55,159 bases of DNA from Hydrogenophilales bacterium (GTDB lineage: Bacteria > Pseudomonadota > Gammaproteobacteria > Burkholderiales > Thiobacillaceae). The stretch lies in contig JAGXGM010000034.1 in assembly GCA_024636675.1 (NCBI GenBank), forward strand, positions 1 to 55,159, written 5' to 3'. Made by a program: the position numbers and the translations under genes. The notes beneath the pieces were generated by a model that saw only the letters and a list, made by a program, of their open reading frames with translations, had not been told where the DNA came from and did no database searches. Positions 1-8,800 of this stretch are shown piece by piece (positions within the stretch are counted from its first letter, which is position 1; each line of letters starts with the position of its first letter).

Positions 1-1
1 C

Positions 2-472
2 CACAGCTTCATCAAGGCCAAGATGAAGGAAACCGGCGCGCTGCTGGCCGGCGAAATGTCCGGCCACGTCTTCTTCAAGGAGCGCTGGTTCGGCTTCGAC
101 GACGGGCTCTACGCCGGTGCGCGCCTGCTGGAATACCTGAGCAAGCAGCCGGACATCAACGCCACCCTGCACGGCCTGCCCGACACGGTGAACACGCCCG
201 AGCTCAACATCAAGATGGCCGAGGGCGAACATTACGCGCTGATGGACCGGCTGCAGAAATCCGCGCACTTCCCCGACGCCCAGGAAATCATCACCCTCGA
301 TGGCTTGCGCGTGGAATACCCGGATGGCTTCGGACTCGCCCGTCCATCCAACACCACCCCGGTGATCGTGCTGCGCTTCGAGGCCGAGAACGCCGAAGCG
401 CTGGAGAAAATCCAGGCCGATTTCCGCCGCGTGATCCACCAGGCCGAGCCCGGCCTCACGCTGCCGTTCTGA
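2..472 (+). CDS. Phosphomannomutase/phosphoglucomutase, C-terminal part (5' end outside window)
   Basis: The open frame enters from the left edge of the window and ends at a TGA at 470-472, giving the last 156 residues. It shows GEMSGH and ERWFGFDDG, the sugar-binding loop signature of the alpha-D-phosphohexomutase superfamily (AlgC/ManB type), followed by the C-terminal phosphate-binding domain (RPSNTTPVIVLRFEA). The family interconverts hexose 1- and 6-phosphates for polysaccharide and LPS precursors in the cytoplasm. Substrate preference (mannose or glucose) cannot be read from this fragment. The next gene is convergent. Between them a GC-rich imperfect hairpin (517-540) without a T tract could end either transcript. 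Confidence 0.9.
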   Translation, partial: HSFIKAKMKETGALLAGEMSGHVFFKERWFGFDDGLYAGARLLEYLSKQPDINATLHGLPDTVNTPELNIKMAEGEHYALMDRLQKSAHFPDAQEIITLDGLRVEYPDGFGLARPSNTTPVIVLRFEAENAEALEKIQADFRRVIHQAEPGLTLPF

Positions 473-549
473 ACGTCGGCCGGCAGCGCCGAACGGACAT
501 TACTTGGCGCTGCAGCGGTCCGCCGCGTGCGGCGCGGACCAAATCGCCT

Positions 550-3006
550 TCATGCCCGCGCAGTTCGCAACGCGTGACTGAGATGGACGACTGCGCCTGA
601 CGCATCCGGGTCGGCCATCGGCAGGGGGGATGGCCGGTGCAGCAAATAGCCCTGAACGAAATCCACTCCCATGGCTTTCAGGCAGTCCAGCTCGGCCTCG
701 GTTTCGACCTGTTCGGCGATGGTCTGCTTGCCCAGTTCGTGTGCCAGCGTGTGCATGGCCTTGACGATGGCGAACTTTTCGCGATCGAGATCCATGCCGC
801 GGACAAAATCACCGTCGATCTTGAGCTGGTTGACCGGCAGGCGTTTCAGGTAACCGAACGAGGACTGCCCCTTGCCGAAATCGTCCAGCGCGAACTGGAT
901 GCCGCGTGACTGCAGCGACAGGATCAGCCGTTCGCAGGCATCCAGGCTGTCGATGGCGGCCGTTTCGGTGACTTCGAAGCTGATCCGCGCGGGATCGAAA
1001 TGGTACTGGCCGATTTCATCGAGGATGAATTCGGCCGTGCTCGGGTCGCTGAGGCTTCGACCCGACAGATTCAGCGCATAAAAAGCCTCGTCCTCGGGAT
1101 AGGTGTCAAGATAGGCGAAGCAGTTGCGGATCACCCAGCGGTCGAAACTGGGCGCCAGGCCATAGCGCTCGGCAGCCGGCAAAAATTCGCCCGGCTCGAT
1201 GATGGTGCCGTCCTCGCCCCGCAGGCGCAGCAGGATTTCATAATGGGTCGTCGTGGCACCCGGCGCCAGCGCCACTTTTTGCTGGCGATACAGGACAAAC
1301 CGGTTCGCCTCGAACGCCTTGGTGATGGCGCCTACCCACTGCATTTCGTTATTGATTTTCTGTAGCGCAGGATGGGTTTTCTCATACACCTGGATCGCGC
1401 TGCCGCCCAGCGATTTTGCGTGGTAGCACGCGGTGTCGGCCTGCGCCAGGATCTCGCCGATGTCGCTCATGCCGCTGTGCAACTCGGTCACCCCGAAGCT
1501 CACGTCCAGCCGGAACACCTTGTCGTCCCACTCGAAACGGAAACGGCCGATTTCATCGCGCAGCGCCTGGACGTGGTCGAGTGCCTCGGGCAGCGTGGCA
1601 TCGACGAACAACAGGCCGAACTCGTCACCGCCCAGCCGCGCCAGGGTGTGGTTTCCGCCCTCCACGCGATGCGCCATGATGGCGGTCAGCCGCTGCAGCA
1701 AGGCGTCCCCCGCACGGTGGCCGCAGGTGTCGTTGACCAGTTTGAAACGATCAAGGTCGATGTAGCAGAAGATAAAGTGGCGCGCCTCGTGCTGTACGCC
1801 ATGCAACGCTGTGCCGAGCTTGTTTTCCATTGCACGGCGGTTCCACAAACCGGTGAGATGGTCGCGTTCGGCCTGCCACGACAGGCGCTGCATCAAATTG
1901 CGTCGCTCGCTTTCGTCCTGAAACACCAACACACCGCCCAGCACCTTGCCATCACCCGAACGAATCGGCGCAGCAGTGTCGGTAATCGCAATGGTCACGC
2001 CATCCTGTCGGCGGATCACCGTATGGTTGTCCAGCCCGACCACCGTATTGCGCTGCAGGGCCTGTTCCAGCGGACTGGTGACGACCGCACCGCTTTGCTC
2101 GTTGAACAGGGGCAGCACGTCGGCCACCCGCCGCCCCCGTGCATCGAGGCTGCTGAAACCGGTCAACTCTTCCGCCCGGGGATTGAGAAACTCGATCAGG
2201 CCATCCGCATCGGTGACCATCACGGCATCGCCAATCGACTCGATCGTCACCCGCAGACGCTCCTTTTCAACCAGCAAATCGTCATGCTCGCGTTCCAGCG
2301 CGCCCACCAGATGACTGACATGGTCGGCCATATGATTGAATGCCAGCTTGGTCTCGCGCACTTCCGGCGGCGAGCGGTGCGCCAGACTGGCACGTGCGCT
2401 GAAATCGCCCGCCTCGATCGCCCGCGCTGCCGTGCGCAAGGCATACAGGCCGCGCAGATTAACCCGCAGCACCCAGCGCAACAGCAACATGACAGCCGCC
2501 AGACTGCCGATTGTCAGCAGGGTGAAACGGACGGTCAGCACCCACAGGCCATGAATCGCCGGCCCGGCGTCCAATGCAAGCGACAACGTGCCGTAGGAGG
2601 CGCCCCCAACAATCAGATCGGACTGTACGTGAGGCGCGCGGATTTCCAGGATCGAGGCGTACCAGGCTGGATAGCGCTGCGAAGCAGGCGGCACGCGTGC
2701 TTCGAATGCGACCTGCGAGTTCGCAAAGCGTGCGTTCAGGATGAGCGAATCACGTGCGTGCGTCTCGATCGTCCGCTCGATGGCGGGATAATCGCGCAAC
2801 AGCACCTGGTCCTGAATCGCCGTCATCAGCGCGCTCAGTTCGCGCTCGGCACCGATATCGAGATTCTGCTGCGCACGCGCCTTGAGCGGCAGGCCGAGCA
2901 CCGCCAGCGTGGCCAGATACATCACCAGCACCAGTACGAATACCGCGCCCAGAATGCGGGTCTGCAGGCTGTAGTGCGTGCTGCGCGCAGCCTGCGGCTC
3001 ACTCAT
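550..3006 (-). CDS. Membrane HAMP-PAS-GGDEF-EAL cyclic di-GMP enzyme
   Basis: An 818-residue sensor with two membrane segments (about 18-40 and 154-181) enclosing a periplasmic region of about 110 residues, then HAMP (181-235), PAS (250-365), GGDEF (375-540) and EAL (555-795) domains. The GGDEF active site is intact (LGGDEF, 458-463) and there is no RxxD inhibitory site just upstream. The EAL domain keeps E590 of ExLxR, DDFG at 708-711 and E765/E768 in IAEQVET, so both cyclase and phosphodiesterase activity are possible. Its start codon lies inside the last codons of the upstream PhnD-like gene (8-base overlap), so the two are co-transcribed and probably translationally coupled. The net output, synthesis or breakdown of c-di-GMP, cannot be told from sequence. 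Confidence 0.93.
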   Translation of the reverse strand: MSEPQAARSTHYSLQTRILGAVFVLVLVMYLATLAVLGLPLKARAQQNLDIGAERELSALMTAIQDQVLLRDYPAIERTIETHARDSLILNARFANSQVAFEARVPPASQRYPAWYASILEIRAPHVQSDLIVGGASYGTLSLALDAGPAIHGLWVLTVRFTLLTIGSLAAVMLLLRWVLRVNLRGLYALRTAARAIEAGDFSARASLAHRSPPEVRETKLAFNHMADHVSHLVGALEREHDDLLVEKERLRVTIESIGDAVMVTDADGLIEFLNPRAEELTGFSSLDARGRRVADVLPLFNEQSGAVVTSPLEQALQRNTVVGLDNHTVIRRQDGVTIAITDTAAPIRSGDGKVLGGVLVFQDESERRNLMQRLSWQAERDHLTGLWNRRAMENKLGTALHGVQHEARHFIFCYIDLDRFKLVNDTCGHRAGDALLQRLTAIMAHRVEGGNHTLARLGGDEFGLLFVDATLPEALDHVQALRDEIGRFRFEWDDKVFRLDVSFGVTELHSGMSDIGEILAQADTACYHAKSLGGSAIQVYEKTHPALQKINNEMQWVGAITKAFEANRFVLYRQQKVALAPGATTTHYEILLRLRGEDGTIIEPGEFLPAAERYGLAPSFDRWVIRNCFAYLDTYPEDEAFYALNLSGRSLSDPSTAEFILDEIGQYHFDPARISFEVTETAAIDSLDACERLILSLQSRGIQFALDDFGKGQSSFGYLKRLPVNQLKIDGDFVRGMDLDREKFAIVKAMHTLAHELGKQTIAEQVETEAELDCLKAMGVDFVQGYLLHRPSPLPMADPDASGAVVHLSHALRTARA

Positions 3007-3835
3007 TCACCGGCACCTGGGTGTGCTTGAAAAAATTCCGGTAGTTGCTGTAATCGCGATCGTCCGCTGCGACAAAGCCGCGCGCACGGGGCAATTCAAG
3101 CGACTGCGCCGCGCGCTGCAACACGCGCAGCCCCTCCGGATCGCGCATCATGCCGACAAAGACCTGACGGATTTTTTCGCCGTCTCCCACGCTGACCCGC
3201 GGCGAGGCCATCACGGCAAGATCGAAATACGGCTCCGACTCGGCCAGAACGCGAAACTTCAACGCACGACGCTGAGCGAAATCGGCCATCACCTGGTGGT
3301 TCACCCCGGCTGCATCCACCTGGCCCGACATGAGTTGTCCCATTGCGGCCTCCTGGTTGCCGGCAAACAACGGCGTGACCTTGACCCCGGCACGCAGCAG
3401 CGCATCCTTTGGCACGTAATACCCGGTGAAACCGTACGGATTGGCAAAGGCAACGGACTTGCCGGCCAGTCCCTGCAGCGTCCTGACCGGCGAGGCGTCC
3501 AGCACCACCACCTGCCCGCGGATGCCCTGCGTATCCTGCCGCGCCAGCACACGCCAGCCCAATTGATCGCGCTTCGGGGTAAACAGATGATTGGTGTAGG
3601 CAAAATCCAGCTGACCTGCCACCACGCGATCAGTGGTTTCGTTGGCGGTGCGCCCGATATGCAGCTCCAGCGGCACGCCGGAACGCGCCGACACATAATT
3701 CAGGATGGGATTCCAGTAGGCGGCGGTCGCATGCAGGCTGCGATGATTGAGCACGCCAAAGGCGTAGGGCGTGGGGGGGACTGCCGGGCTCGAGGTGCTC
3801 AGCATCAAGGCCAGGCACATCCATATTGTTCTCAT
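2999..3835 (-). CDS. PhnD-like periplasmic substrate-binding protein
   Basis: A 278-residue protein with an N-terminal signal peptide (about residues 1-18) and the fold pattern of phosphate/phosphite/phosphonate ABC binding proteins: GVLNHRS near the N terminus, RTANETTDRVVAGQLDFAY, and FANPYGFTGYYVPK in the hinge region. No ABC permease or ATPase lies beside it. Instead it overlaps by 8 bases the gene for a membrane GGDEF/EAL enzyme. This suggests a sensing role, delivering a ligand or binding state to the periplasmic domain of that enzyme, rather than transport. A G-rich ribosome site precedes the ATG. The ligand is unknown; the phosphonate label describes only the family. Confidence 0.85.
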   Translation of the reverse strand: MRTIWMCLALMLSTSSPAVPPTPYAFGVLNHRSLHATAAYWNPILNYVSARSGVPLELHIGRTANETTDRVVAGQLDFAYTNHLFTPKRDQLGWRVLARQDTQGIRGQVVVLDASPVRTLQGLAGKSVAFANPYGFTGYYVPKDALLRAGVKVTPLFAGNQEAAMGQLMSGQVDAAGVNHQVMADFAQRRALKFRVLAESEPYFDLAVMASPRVSVGDGEKIRQVFVGMMRDPEGLRVLQRAAQSLELPRARGFVAADDRDYSNYRNFFKHTQVPVNE

Positions 3836-3957
3836 CTTGCCCCCCCATTTCTTTAACTATTAATTTTCGAACGTGATTGTGCGGCCTTGTGGCGCCCCGG
3901 GCAAACGGTGCGTTCGACGGCCCTGGCGCAAAGACGGCTACAAATGCCCCATATTGG

Positions 3958-4977
3958 ATGCGCATGTACGGGCATGCACTAGAATTCCTGCACTGTCTCA
4001 TCGCCGCGGAGCTCATCATCGACTGCCTGCTGTTTCACGATTCAAAAGCCCGGACCATCAGCCTTGACGATATCAGCGATCATGTCGGCCAGCCGGATCG
4101 TTTCATCTGGGTCGAGCTGAAATCGCCCGACAGCCAGACCATCACCCGCCTGGGCGACGAACTCGGGCTGCATGCACTGGCGCTGGAAGATGCGATTTCC
4201 ACCCACCAGCGATCCAAACTCGAAGAGTACGAAGGGCACATGTTCATTGCCACACGCACGGTGCAGCTGTGTGAATCGCGCATGGAGATGGGAGAAACGC
4301 ATGTATTCGTCGGCAGCAACTACGTCGTCGCCATCCGTCACGATAGCGGCATCGGCTACCAGCGGGTGAGCGACCGCCTGCAGCGCCTTCCCTCCGGCAT
4401 CAAGGCGGCTGCGCCCTATGCGCTGTATCTGGTGCTCGACTTCATTGTCGACCAGTTCAGGCCGGTGATCGAAAGCATGCAGAACCGATTCCATTCACTC
4501 GAAAGCCAGTTGACCAGCCGCGAACAACCGGGGCGCGACATGCTGGAACGGCTCTACGCCATGAAGCGCGACCTCACCACGCTGCACGGTGCCGCCGAAC
4601 CGATGCAGGACATCACGCAGAACCTGATTCGCCTGCACCCGGAGCTGTCCACCAAGGAACTCAAGGCCTATTACCGCGACATCCACGACCATGCGGTGCG
4701 GGTATCGGCCACCATCGACCGCCTGCGCATGGCGACCTCGGATGCCATGCAGTTCCACCTCGCCTCGCTGTCGCTGAAGCAGAACGAATCGGTGCAGAAG
4801 CTGGCCGGCTGGGGCGCGTTGCTGGCCTTGCCCACCGTGGTGTTCAGCCTGTACGGCATGAACTTCGAAGTCATGCCGGAACTGACATGGCCGTGGGCCT
4901 ATCCGGCGCTGCTGCTGGCGACCGCCGTCGCGGTTACTCTGCTGCACCGGCGCCTGAAGCGACGCGGCTGGCTATAA
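3958..4977 (+). CDS. corA: CorA-type Mg2+/Co2+ transporter
   Basis: CorA family divalent cation channel: a long cytoplasmic N-terminal domain, a helical stalk, and two C-terminal membrane helices joined by the diagnostic YGMNF motif. Homologues normally start at the segment reading IDCLLFHD. The only ATG in frame nearby (3958) adds about 20 residues and has no ribosome site. A GGAG at 4008-4011 lies 6 bases before an ATC codon at 4018 that matches the family start. The true start is therefore uncertain, and 3958 is given as the conventional choice. The gene diverges from the PhnD-like gene and stands alone. Confidence 0.9.
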   Translation: MRMYGHALEFLHCLIAAELIIDCLLFHDSKARTISLDDISDHVGQPDRFIWVELKSPDSQTITRLGDELGLHALALEDAISTHQRSKLEEYEGHMFIATRTVQLCESRMEMGETHVFVGSNYVVAIRHDSGIGYQRVSDRLQRLPSGIKAAAPYALYLVLDFIVDQFRPVIESMQNRFHSLESQLTSREQPGRDMLERLYAMKRDLTTLHGAAEPMQDITQNLIRLHPELSTKELKAYYRDIHDHAVRVSATIDRLRMATSDAMQFHLASLSLKQNESVQKLAGWGALLALPTVVFSLYGMNFEVMPELTWPWAYPALLLATAVAVTLLHRRLKRRGWL

Positions 4978-4986
4978 AACGGGGAA

Positions 4987-6165
4987 TCAGCGCCGCTCGG
5001 CACGTGCGTAGCGAATGCGCGTGCCCGCCGCCTCGTCACGGTCCAGCCACACCACATGCAGCGATCCGGCGGCATCCAGCGTCGCCACCGGGTCGGATTG
5101 CGCGCCTGGTCCTGACGCAGCCGGCACCGCCACGTCGTCGCCGAAGGCCTTGCCGTCCCACTCCGACAGCCACACATCCGGCGTGCCGTCGCGCGCGTCG
5201 TCCCACAGCGCCAGCAGCCGGCCGCTGGTGTCGCCGACCACCGTCGCATGCCACTGCACCATGTTGTCGCCGAAACTGTCCTGCACCCGGATATTCCTGC
5301 CGAAGCGGCGCGTCCCGCCATCCAGCGCCGCATATACGTCATAGCCGGAAAGGAAGTCGCGCTTGTCGAGCCAGACCGCAGCGATGCCCTGTTCGCCCCA
5401 GGCCGTGAGCGTCGGGCGCATCGCGCCGGTGCCTGCTCCCAGCCCGTCCACGCTGCCACTTTTCTGGTCAGTCAAGCGGGCGGGCCGTGCAAAGTGCAGG
5501 CCATCGCGGCTGTAGCTCACCATCGGTACCGTGTGGCGGTCGCGCCGGTCTTCCCACGCCACCGTCACGCTGCCGTCCCCCGTGGCTGCCAGCGCCGGCC
5601 AGCCCTGTTCGTCGGACGGCTTGTTCGCTTCGACCGGCCGCCTTGTCTTCACGCTGAGCGCGTCCCCGTCCAACGCCAGTCGGGCGACGACAATGCGCCG
5701 GAATCGCCCCGCCTGCTCGGCCCATGCGGCATAAATCCTATCTCCCGTTACGGCCAGCGTGACCTGCGCCGCCTCGGTGCCCGACAACTGCAGCACCTTG
5801 CCGCCGGGCAGCACCCGCACATGCACCCTGCCGGTTTCTTCCCACGCCGCCACAAAGCGCCCCCCGCCGAGGGCAACCACCACCGGCTCAAAGCACTCGC
5901 CCTGGCTCAACCGGGTTTCCGGCTGGAAAGCCGCCGCGGCCGCGGCCTTGACCGCCAGGTAACATTGCGGGCTGCCGTCGCGGTTGTCTTCCCATACCAC
6001 CGCCACGGTGTCGCCCGACACCGCGACGCCGCGGCGATTGGCCGATTCCAGATGGGGGAAAATCGCTGCACCGTGAGCCGAATTGACGGTCAGCGGCGCG
6101 CTCCACTCCCACGCGGCCTGTGCCGGCCACGCCAGCACGACCAGCAACAGCGCCGCCGTCCTCAC
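4987..6165 (-). CDS. Exported sialidase-like beta-propeller protein
   Basis: A 392-residue protein with a signal peptide (1-17, ending AQA) followed by repeated blades that each carry a W-x-D-x-R-D-like turn: VVWEDNRDG, VAWEDRRDR, AVWLDKRDF, ALWDDARDG and VVWLDRDEA. This spacing is typical of the sialidase/neuraminidase-type six-bladed propeller, but the arginine triad and the FRIP motif of true sialidases are not evident. A binding or scaffold role in the periplasm is therefore more likely than glycosidase activity. The ATG overlaps the stop of the upstream thioredoxin-like gene (ATGA, 6162-6165), so the two are coupled. Function unknown. Confidence 0.75.
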   Translation of the reverse strand: MRTAALLLVVLAWPAQAAWEWSAPLTVNSAHGAAIFPHLESANRRGVAVSGDTVAVVWEDNRDGSPQCYLAVKAAAAAAFQPETRLSQGECFEPVVVALGGGRFVAAWEETGRVHVRVLPGGKVLQLSGTEAAQVTLAVTGDRIYAAWAEQAGRFRRIVVARLALDGDALSVKTRRPVEANKPSDEQGWPALAATGDGSVTVAWEDRRDRHTVPMVSYSRDGLHFARPARLTDQKSGSVDGLGAGTGAMRPTLTAWGEQGIAAVWLDKRDFLSGYDVYAALDGGTRRFGRNIRVQDSFGDNMVQWHATVVGDTSGRLLALWDDARDGTPDVWLSEWDGKAFGDDVAVPAASGPGAQSDPVATLDAAGSLHVVWLDRDEAAGTRIRYARAERR

Positions 6166-6653
6166 GACTTGCCGCCCAGGAATTCGAGCAGGCTCTTCTG
6201 CTTGTAATGCCCGCCGCGCACGTAGCGGTCGTAGTCCCGAAAATCCTGCACCGTCTTGAAGCCGGGAATCTGCACGATCTTGTCGCCTTGCGGCGTCAGA
6301 TAGACGAACAGCGGGGTGGCGAAGGCCTGCAGCCGCGCCCCCAGTTCGGCCTCGGTGATGCGCTCGCCGGAAGGCAGCGTCAGCCGCTTGCCCGATTCGG
6401 CGTCGACGTACACCAGTTCATAGTTCGCCGTGTACAGCTTTTTCAGCGCCGCGTCGGAAAAGGTCTGCTTGTTGGTGTGGTCGCACCAGGCGCAGCCGTA
6501 GCGCCCGAAATACAGAAAGATCGGCTTGCCGCTCGCGCGCGCCGCCTTGAGGCCGGCGTCGTAGCCGACAAACGGATAGCCCGGCGGCGGGTCGGCCAGC
6601 ACCGCGCCCGCCCATAAAAAGCTTGCCGCCAGCAATGTCTTGATCAGGGTCAT
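6162..6653 (-). CDS. Exported thioredoxin-fold protein (SoxW-like)
   Basis: A 163-residue periplasmic protein with a signal peptide (residues 1-20) and a thioredoxin-like active site CAWC at 54-57, followed by a cis-Pro region (ATPLFVYL). It resembles the SoxW/DUF255 class of single-domain thioredoxin-like reductases, which keep extracytoplasmic thiols reduced. An ATG 48 bases further upstream is open, but the start at 6653 has AAAGGAG 7 bases before it and begins directly with the signal peptide, so it is preferred. It is translationally coupled to the following propeller protein (ATGA), which may be its partner or client. Confidence 0.8.
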   Translation of the reverse strand: MTLIKTLLAASFLWAGAVLADPPPGYPFVGYDAGLKAARASGKPIFLYFGRYGCAWCDHTNKQTFSDAALKKLYTANYELVYVDAESGKRLTLPSGERITEAELGARLQAFATPLFVYLTPQGDKIVQIPGFKTVQDFRDYDRYVRGGHYKQKSLLEFLGGKS

Positions 6654-6726
6654 CCCGCGCTCCTTTAAACACATTGCGTTCATTCTGATAAATTCGGTCA
6701 TTCGCGCAATCCTCTTTTATGCCCAC

Positions 6727-7281
6727 ATGACTTATGACCCCGTCCGCATCGGTCTGGTTTCCATCAGCGACCGCGCCAGCAGCGGCATCTACGCAGACCA
6801 GGGACTGCCCGCGCTCGAAGCCTGGTTTGGCGAGGTGCTGGCCAATCCCGCTCAATTCGTCAGCCGGCTGATTCCCGACGAACAGGCAACGATCGAAGCA
6901 ACGCTGATCGAACTGGCTGACAGTGAAGGCTGCTCGCTCATTCTCACCACCGGCGGCACCGGCCCGGCGCCGCGCGACGTCACCCCCGAAGCGACGCTGG
7001 CGGTGGCGCACAAGGTGCTGCCCGGCTTCGGCGAGGCAATGCGCGCGGTGTCGCTGAAATACGTGCCGACCGCCATCCTGTCGCGCCAGGTCGGGGTGAC
7101 CCGCGGCGCCAGCCTGATCCTCAACCTGCCGGGGCAGCCCAAGGCGATCAAGGAAACGCTCGACGGCGTCTTCGCCGCAGTGCCCTACTGCATCGACCTC
7201 ATCGGCGGACCCTACCTCGAAGCGCGGCCGGACACGATCGCGGTGTTCCGTCCCAAGTCCGCGCGGCGGCCGGCCCCATGA
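6727..7281 (+). CDS. mogA: Molybdopterin adenylyltransferase
   Basis: 184 residues of the MogA/MoaB family, which adenylylates molybdopterin before molybdate insertion in the cytoplasm. It shows the signature TTGGTGPAPRD (74-84) followed by VTPEAT, and the C-terminal LNLPGQPKA of the phosphate-binding loop. The frame is open upstream to 6640, but conserved similarity begins at MTYDPVRIG, so the ATG at 6727 is taken. The stop overlaps the start of the next gene (ATGA, 7278-7281). It implies that molybdoenzymes, for example nitrate reductase, are encoded elsewhere. Confidence 0.93.
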   Translation: MTYDPVRIGLVSISDRASSGIYADQGLPALEAWFGEVLANPAQFVSRLIPDEQATIEATLIELADSEGCSLILTTGGTGPAPRDVTPEATLAVAHKVLPGFGEAMRAVSLKYVPTAILSRQVGVTRGASLILNLPGQPKAIKETLDGVFAAVPYCIDLIGGPYLEARPDTIAVFRPKSARRPAP

Positions 7282-8012
7282 CGATGCTCGACGCGCTCGC
7301 CCGCGCCCTGCGCGACCTTTTCGATCTGCGCGTGCTGTGGGTGGTGGTATGGCCGATGCTGGCCGCCCTGCTGCTGTGGCTGGCGCTGGGGGTGACGTTC
7401 TGGGGCACTTTCTCCGGCTGGATCGAACAGGGACTCGGCGCCCTCGGCATCCAGACCTGGCTGGCCGATCTCGAGCCAAGGTGGATCGCCCACGCCCTCC
7501 AGGCGCTGCTGCACCTGATGCTGTTCGTGCCGCTGGTGATGCTGACCGCGCTCGTCATCACCGCGCTGTTCGGCATGCCCGCACTGATCCGTGTGGTGGC
7601 CGAACGCGACAATCCGCAACTCGAGCGCAAGAACGGCGGCAGCTTCGTCGGCAGCGTCTGGAGCGCCATAGTCGCCATCGTGCTGTTCATCGCCTTGTGG
7701 GTAGTGACGCTACCGCTGTGGCTGATCGGCGTCGGCGTGATCGTGCCCTTCGTCGCCGCCGCCTACCTGAACCAGCGCCTGTTCCGCTACGACGCCCTTG
7801 CCGAGCATGCCAGCGCCGACGAGATGGCAGCCTTGTTCAAAAGCGAGCGCGGCGGCTGGTGGGGACTGGGATTGCTGACCGGACTGCTGCAGTTTGTTCC
7901 GCTGCTCAATCTGCTGGCGCCGGTGGTTGCGGCACTGGCCTTCATCCACTTCGGCCTCGCACGTCTCGCGCGGCAACGCTCGCTCAACGGCCCGAAGCGA
8001 AACGTCGCCTGA
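7278..8012 (+). CDS. EI24-domain integral membrane protein
   Basis: A 244-residue protein with four to five strongly hydrophobic segments (about 18-40, 75-100, 125-160 and 195-225) and a layout typical of the EI24/CysZ-like family. CysZ proteins are sulfate channels, but the EI24 members of betaproteobacteria are largely uncharacterised, so no substrate is claimed. It is translationally coupled to mogA through an ATGA overlap. The 3' end overlaps the convergent zincin-like gene by 29 bases, so the two messages can pair at their ends. Confidence 0.75.
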   Translation: MTMLDALARALRDLFDLRVLWVVVWPMLAALLLWLALGVTFWGTFSGWIEQGLGALGIQTWLADLEPRWIAHALQALLHLMLFVPLVMLTALVITALFGMPALIRVVAERDNPQLERKNGGSFVGSVWSAIVAIVLFIALWVVTLPLWLIGVGVIVPFVAAAYLNQRLFRYDALAEHASADEMAALFKSERGGWWGLGLLTGLLQFVPLLNLLAPVVAALAFIHFGLARLARQRSLNGPKRNVA

Positions 8013-8784
8013 AGCCTTCGTCCAAATTGATCTCGTGGGCGGTCATCGCGCCGATCACGCACTGCTCCAGACTGAGCGGCATCACCGGCCGGCCGGCGGA
8101 ATTCACCAGCCGGCCGGCCATGATTTCAGCCTCGCGACGCGGCATCCATTGCGGAAGCTCGGGTTCGGCATAGCCCTGCGGGTAGACCGGCATGCCACCG
8201 GCGGCGTACTTGTCGCTCGCCCCCAGCGTATGCAGCAACTCGTGCGCGATGACGACATTGTTCTGCCGTGTCTGCCGGGGATCGGCAAAGGCGTGCACCA
8301 CGCCAATCAGGCCTTTCTGCAGCCCCAGCGAATGCGCCAGCGCCACGCCGTCCTGCGGCTTGTGATACAGCACGAACAGCTTGATCGTGCCCAGTTGCGG
8401 CAACCATGCCTCCGACTGCCGGTACACCCACCCGCGCAGCTGCAAGCTCCAGAAAATGGTTTTCAGCACGCTGCCGTCGTGCGGCGGCGCCGGCGGTTTC
8501 TGTTTCAATTCAGGCAGCAGCGTCACCTGCATGACCGGCGACTGCCTCACCCCGTAGCGCGCCGTTTCGCGTTCGAGGAAGGCGTTGATGTCGTCGAAAT
8601 CGCTTTCACGCAAGGCGCGTATCGTCTCGGCCGCCTGCGGCGAGCCATCGCCGTTGATCGGGATCACCACCACGTCCAGCGGCCCGCGCCAGCTGCGCAC
8701 CAGCGACTGTTCCAGCCAGGTCAGGCTGACTGCCGCGACCAGAATGCCCAACAGGATCAGGATGCGAACGCGGCGGAATGTCAT
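7984..8784 (-). CDS. Membrane-anchored zincin-like protein of unknown function
   Basis: 266 residues with one N-terminal hydrophobic segment (7-24; signal or anchor). The rest is probably periplasmic. It carries HELLHTLGASD at 181-191, an HExxHxxGxxD zinc-binding motif of the gluzincin/metzincin type, followed by YPQGYAEPE and a conserved PRREAEIMAG. This supports zinc binding and possible peptidase activity, but no substrate is known. The gene follows darP with a 16-base gap on the same strand, so it is likely co-transcribed, and it overlaps the convergent EI24-type gene by 29 bases at its 3' end. Confidence 0.7.
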   Translation of the reverse strand: MTFRRVRILILLGILVAAVSLTWLEQSLVRSWRGPLDVVVIPINGDGSPQAAETIRALRESDFDDINAFLERETARYGVRQSPVMQVTLLPELKQKPPAPPHDGSVLKTIFWSLQLRGWVYRQSEAWLPQLGTIKLFVLYHKPQDGVALAHSLGLQKGLIGVVHAFADPRQTRQNNVVIAHELLHTLGASDKYAAGGMPVYPQGYAEPELPQWMPRREAEIMAGRLVNSAGRPVMPLSLEQCVIGAMTAHEINLDEGFRRRFASGR

Positions 8785-8800
8785 GCGCAGCCTTCCCGGC

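Noticed and set aside
550-3006. Degenerate, inactive EAL domain
   Set aside because: ExLxR, DDFG and the later glutamates are all present; only the usual Ala of E-A-L is Ile, which is tolerated in active enzymes.
1372-3030. 552-codon open frame on the plus strand
   Set aside because: It is antisense to the GGDEF-EAL gene, has a biased composition (Gln, His, Arg) and matches no family; long antisense frames are common in GC-rich DNA.
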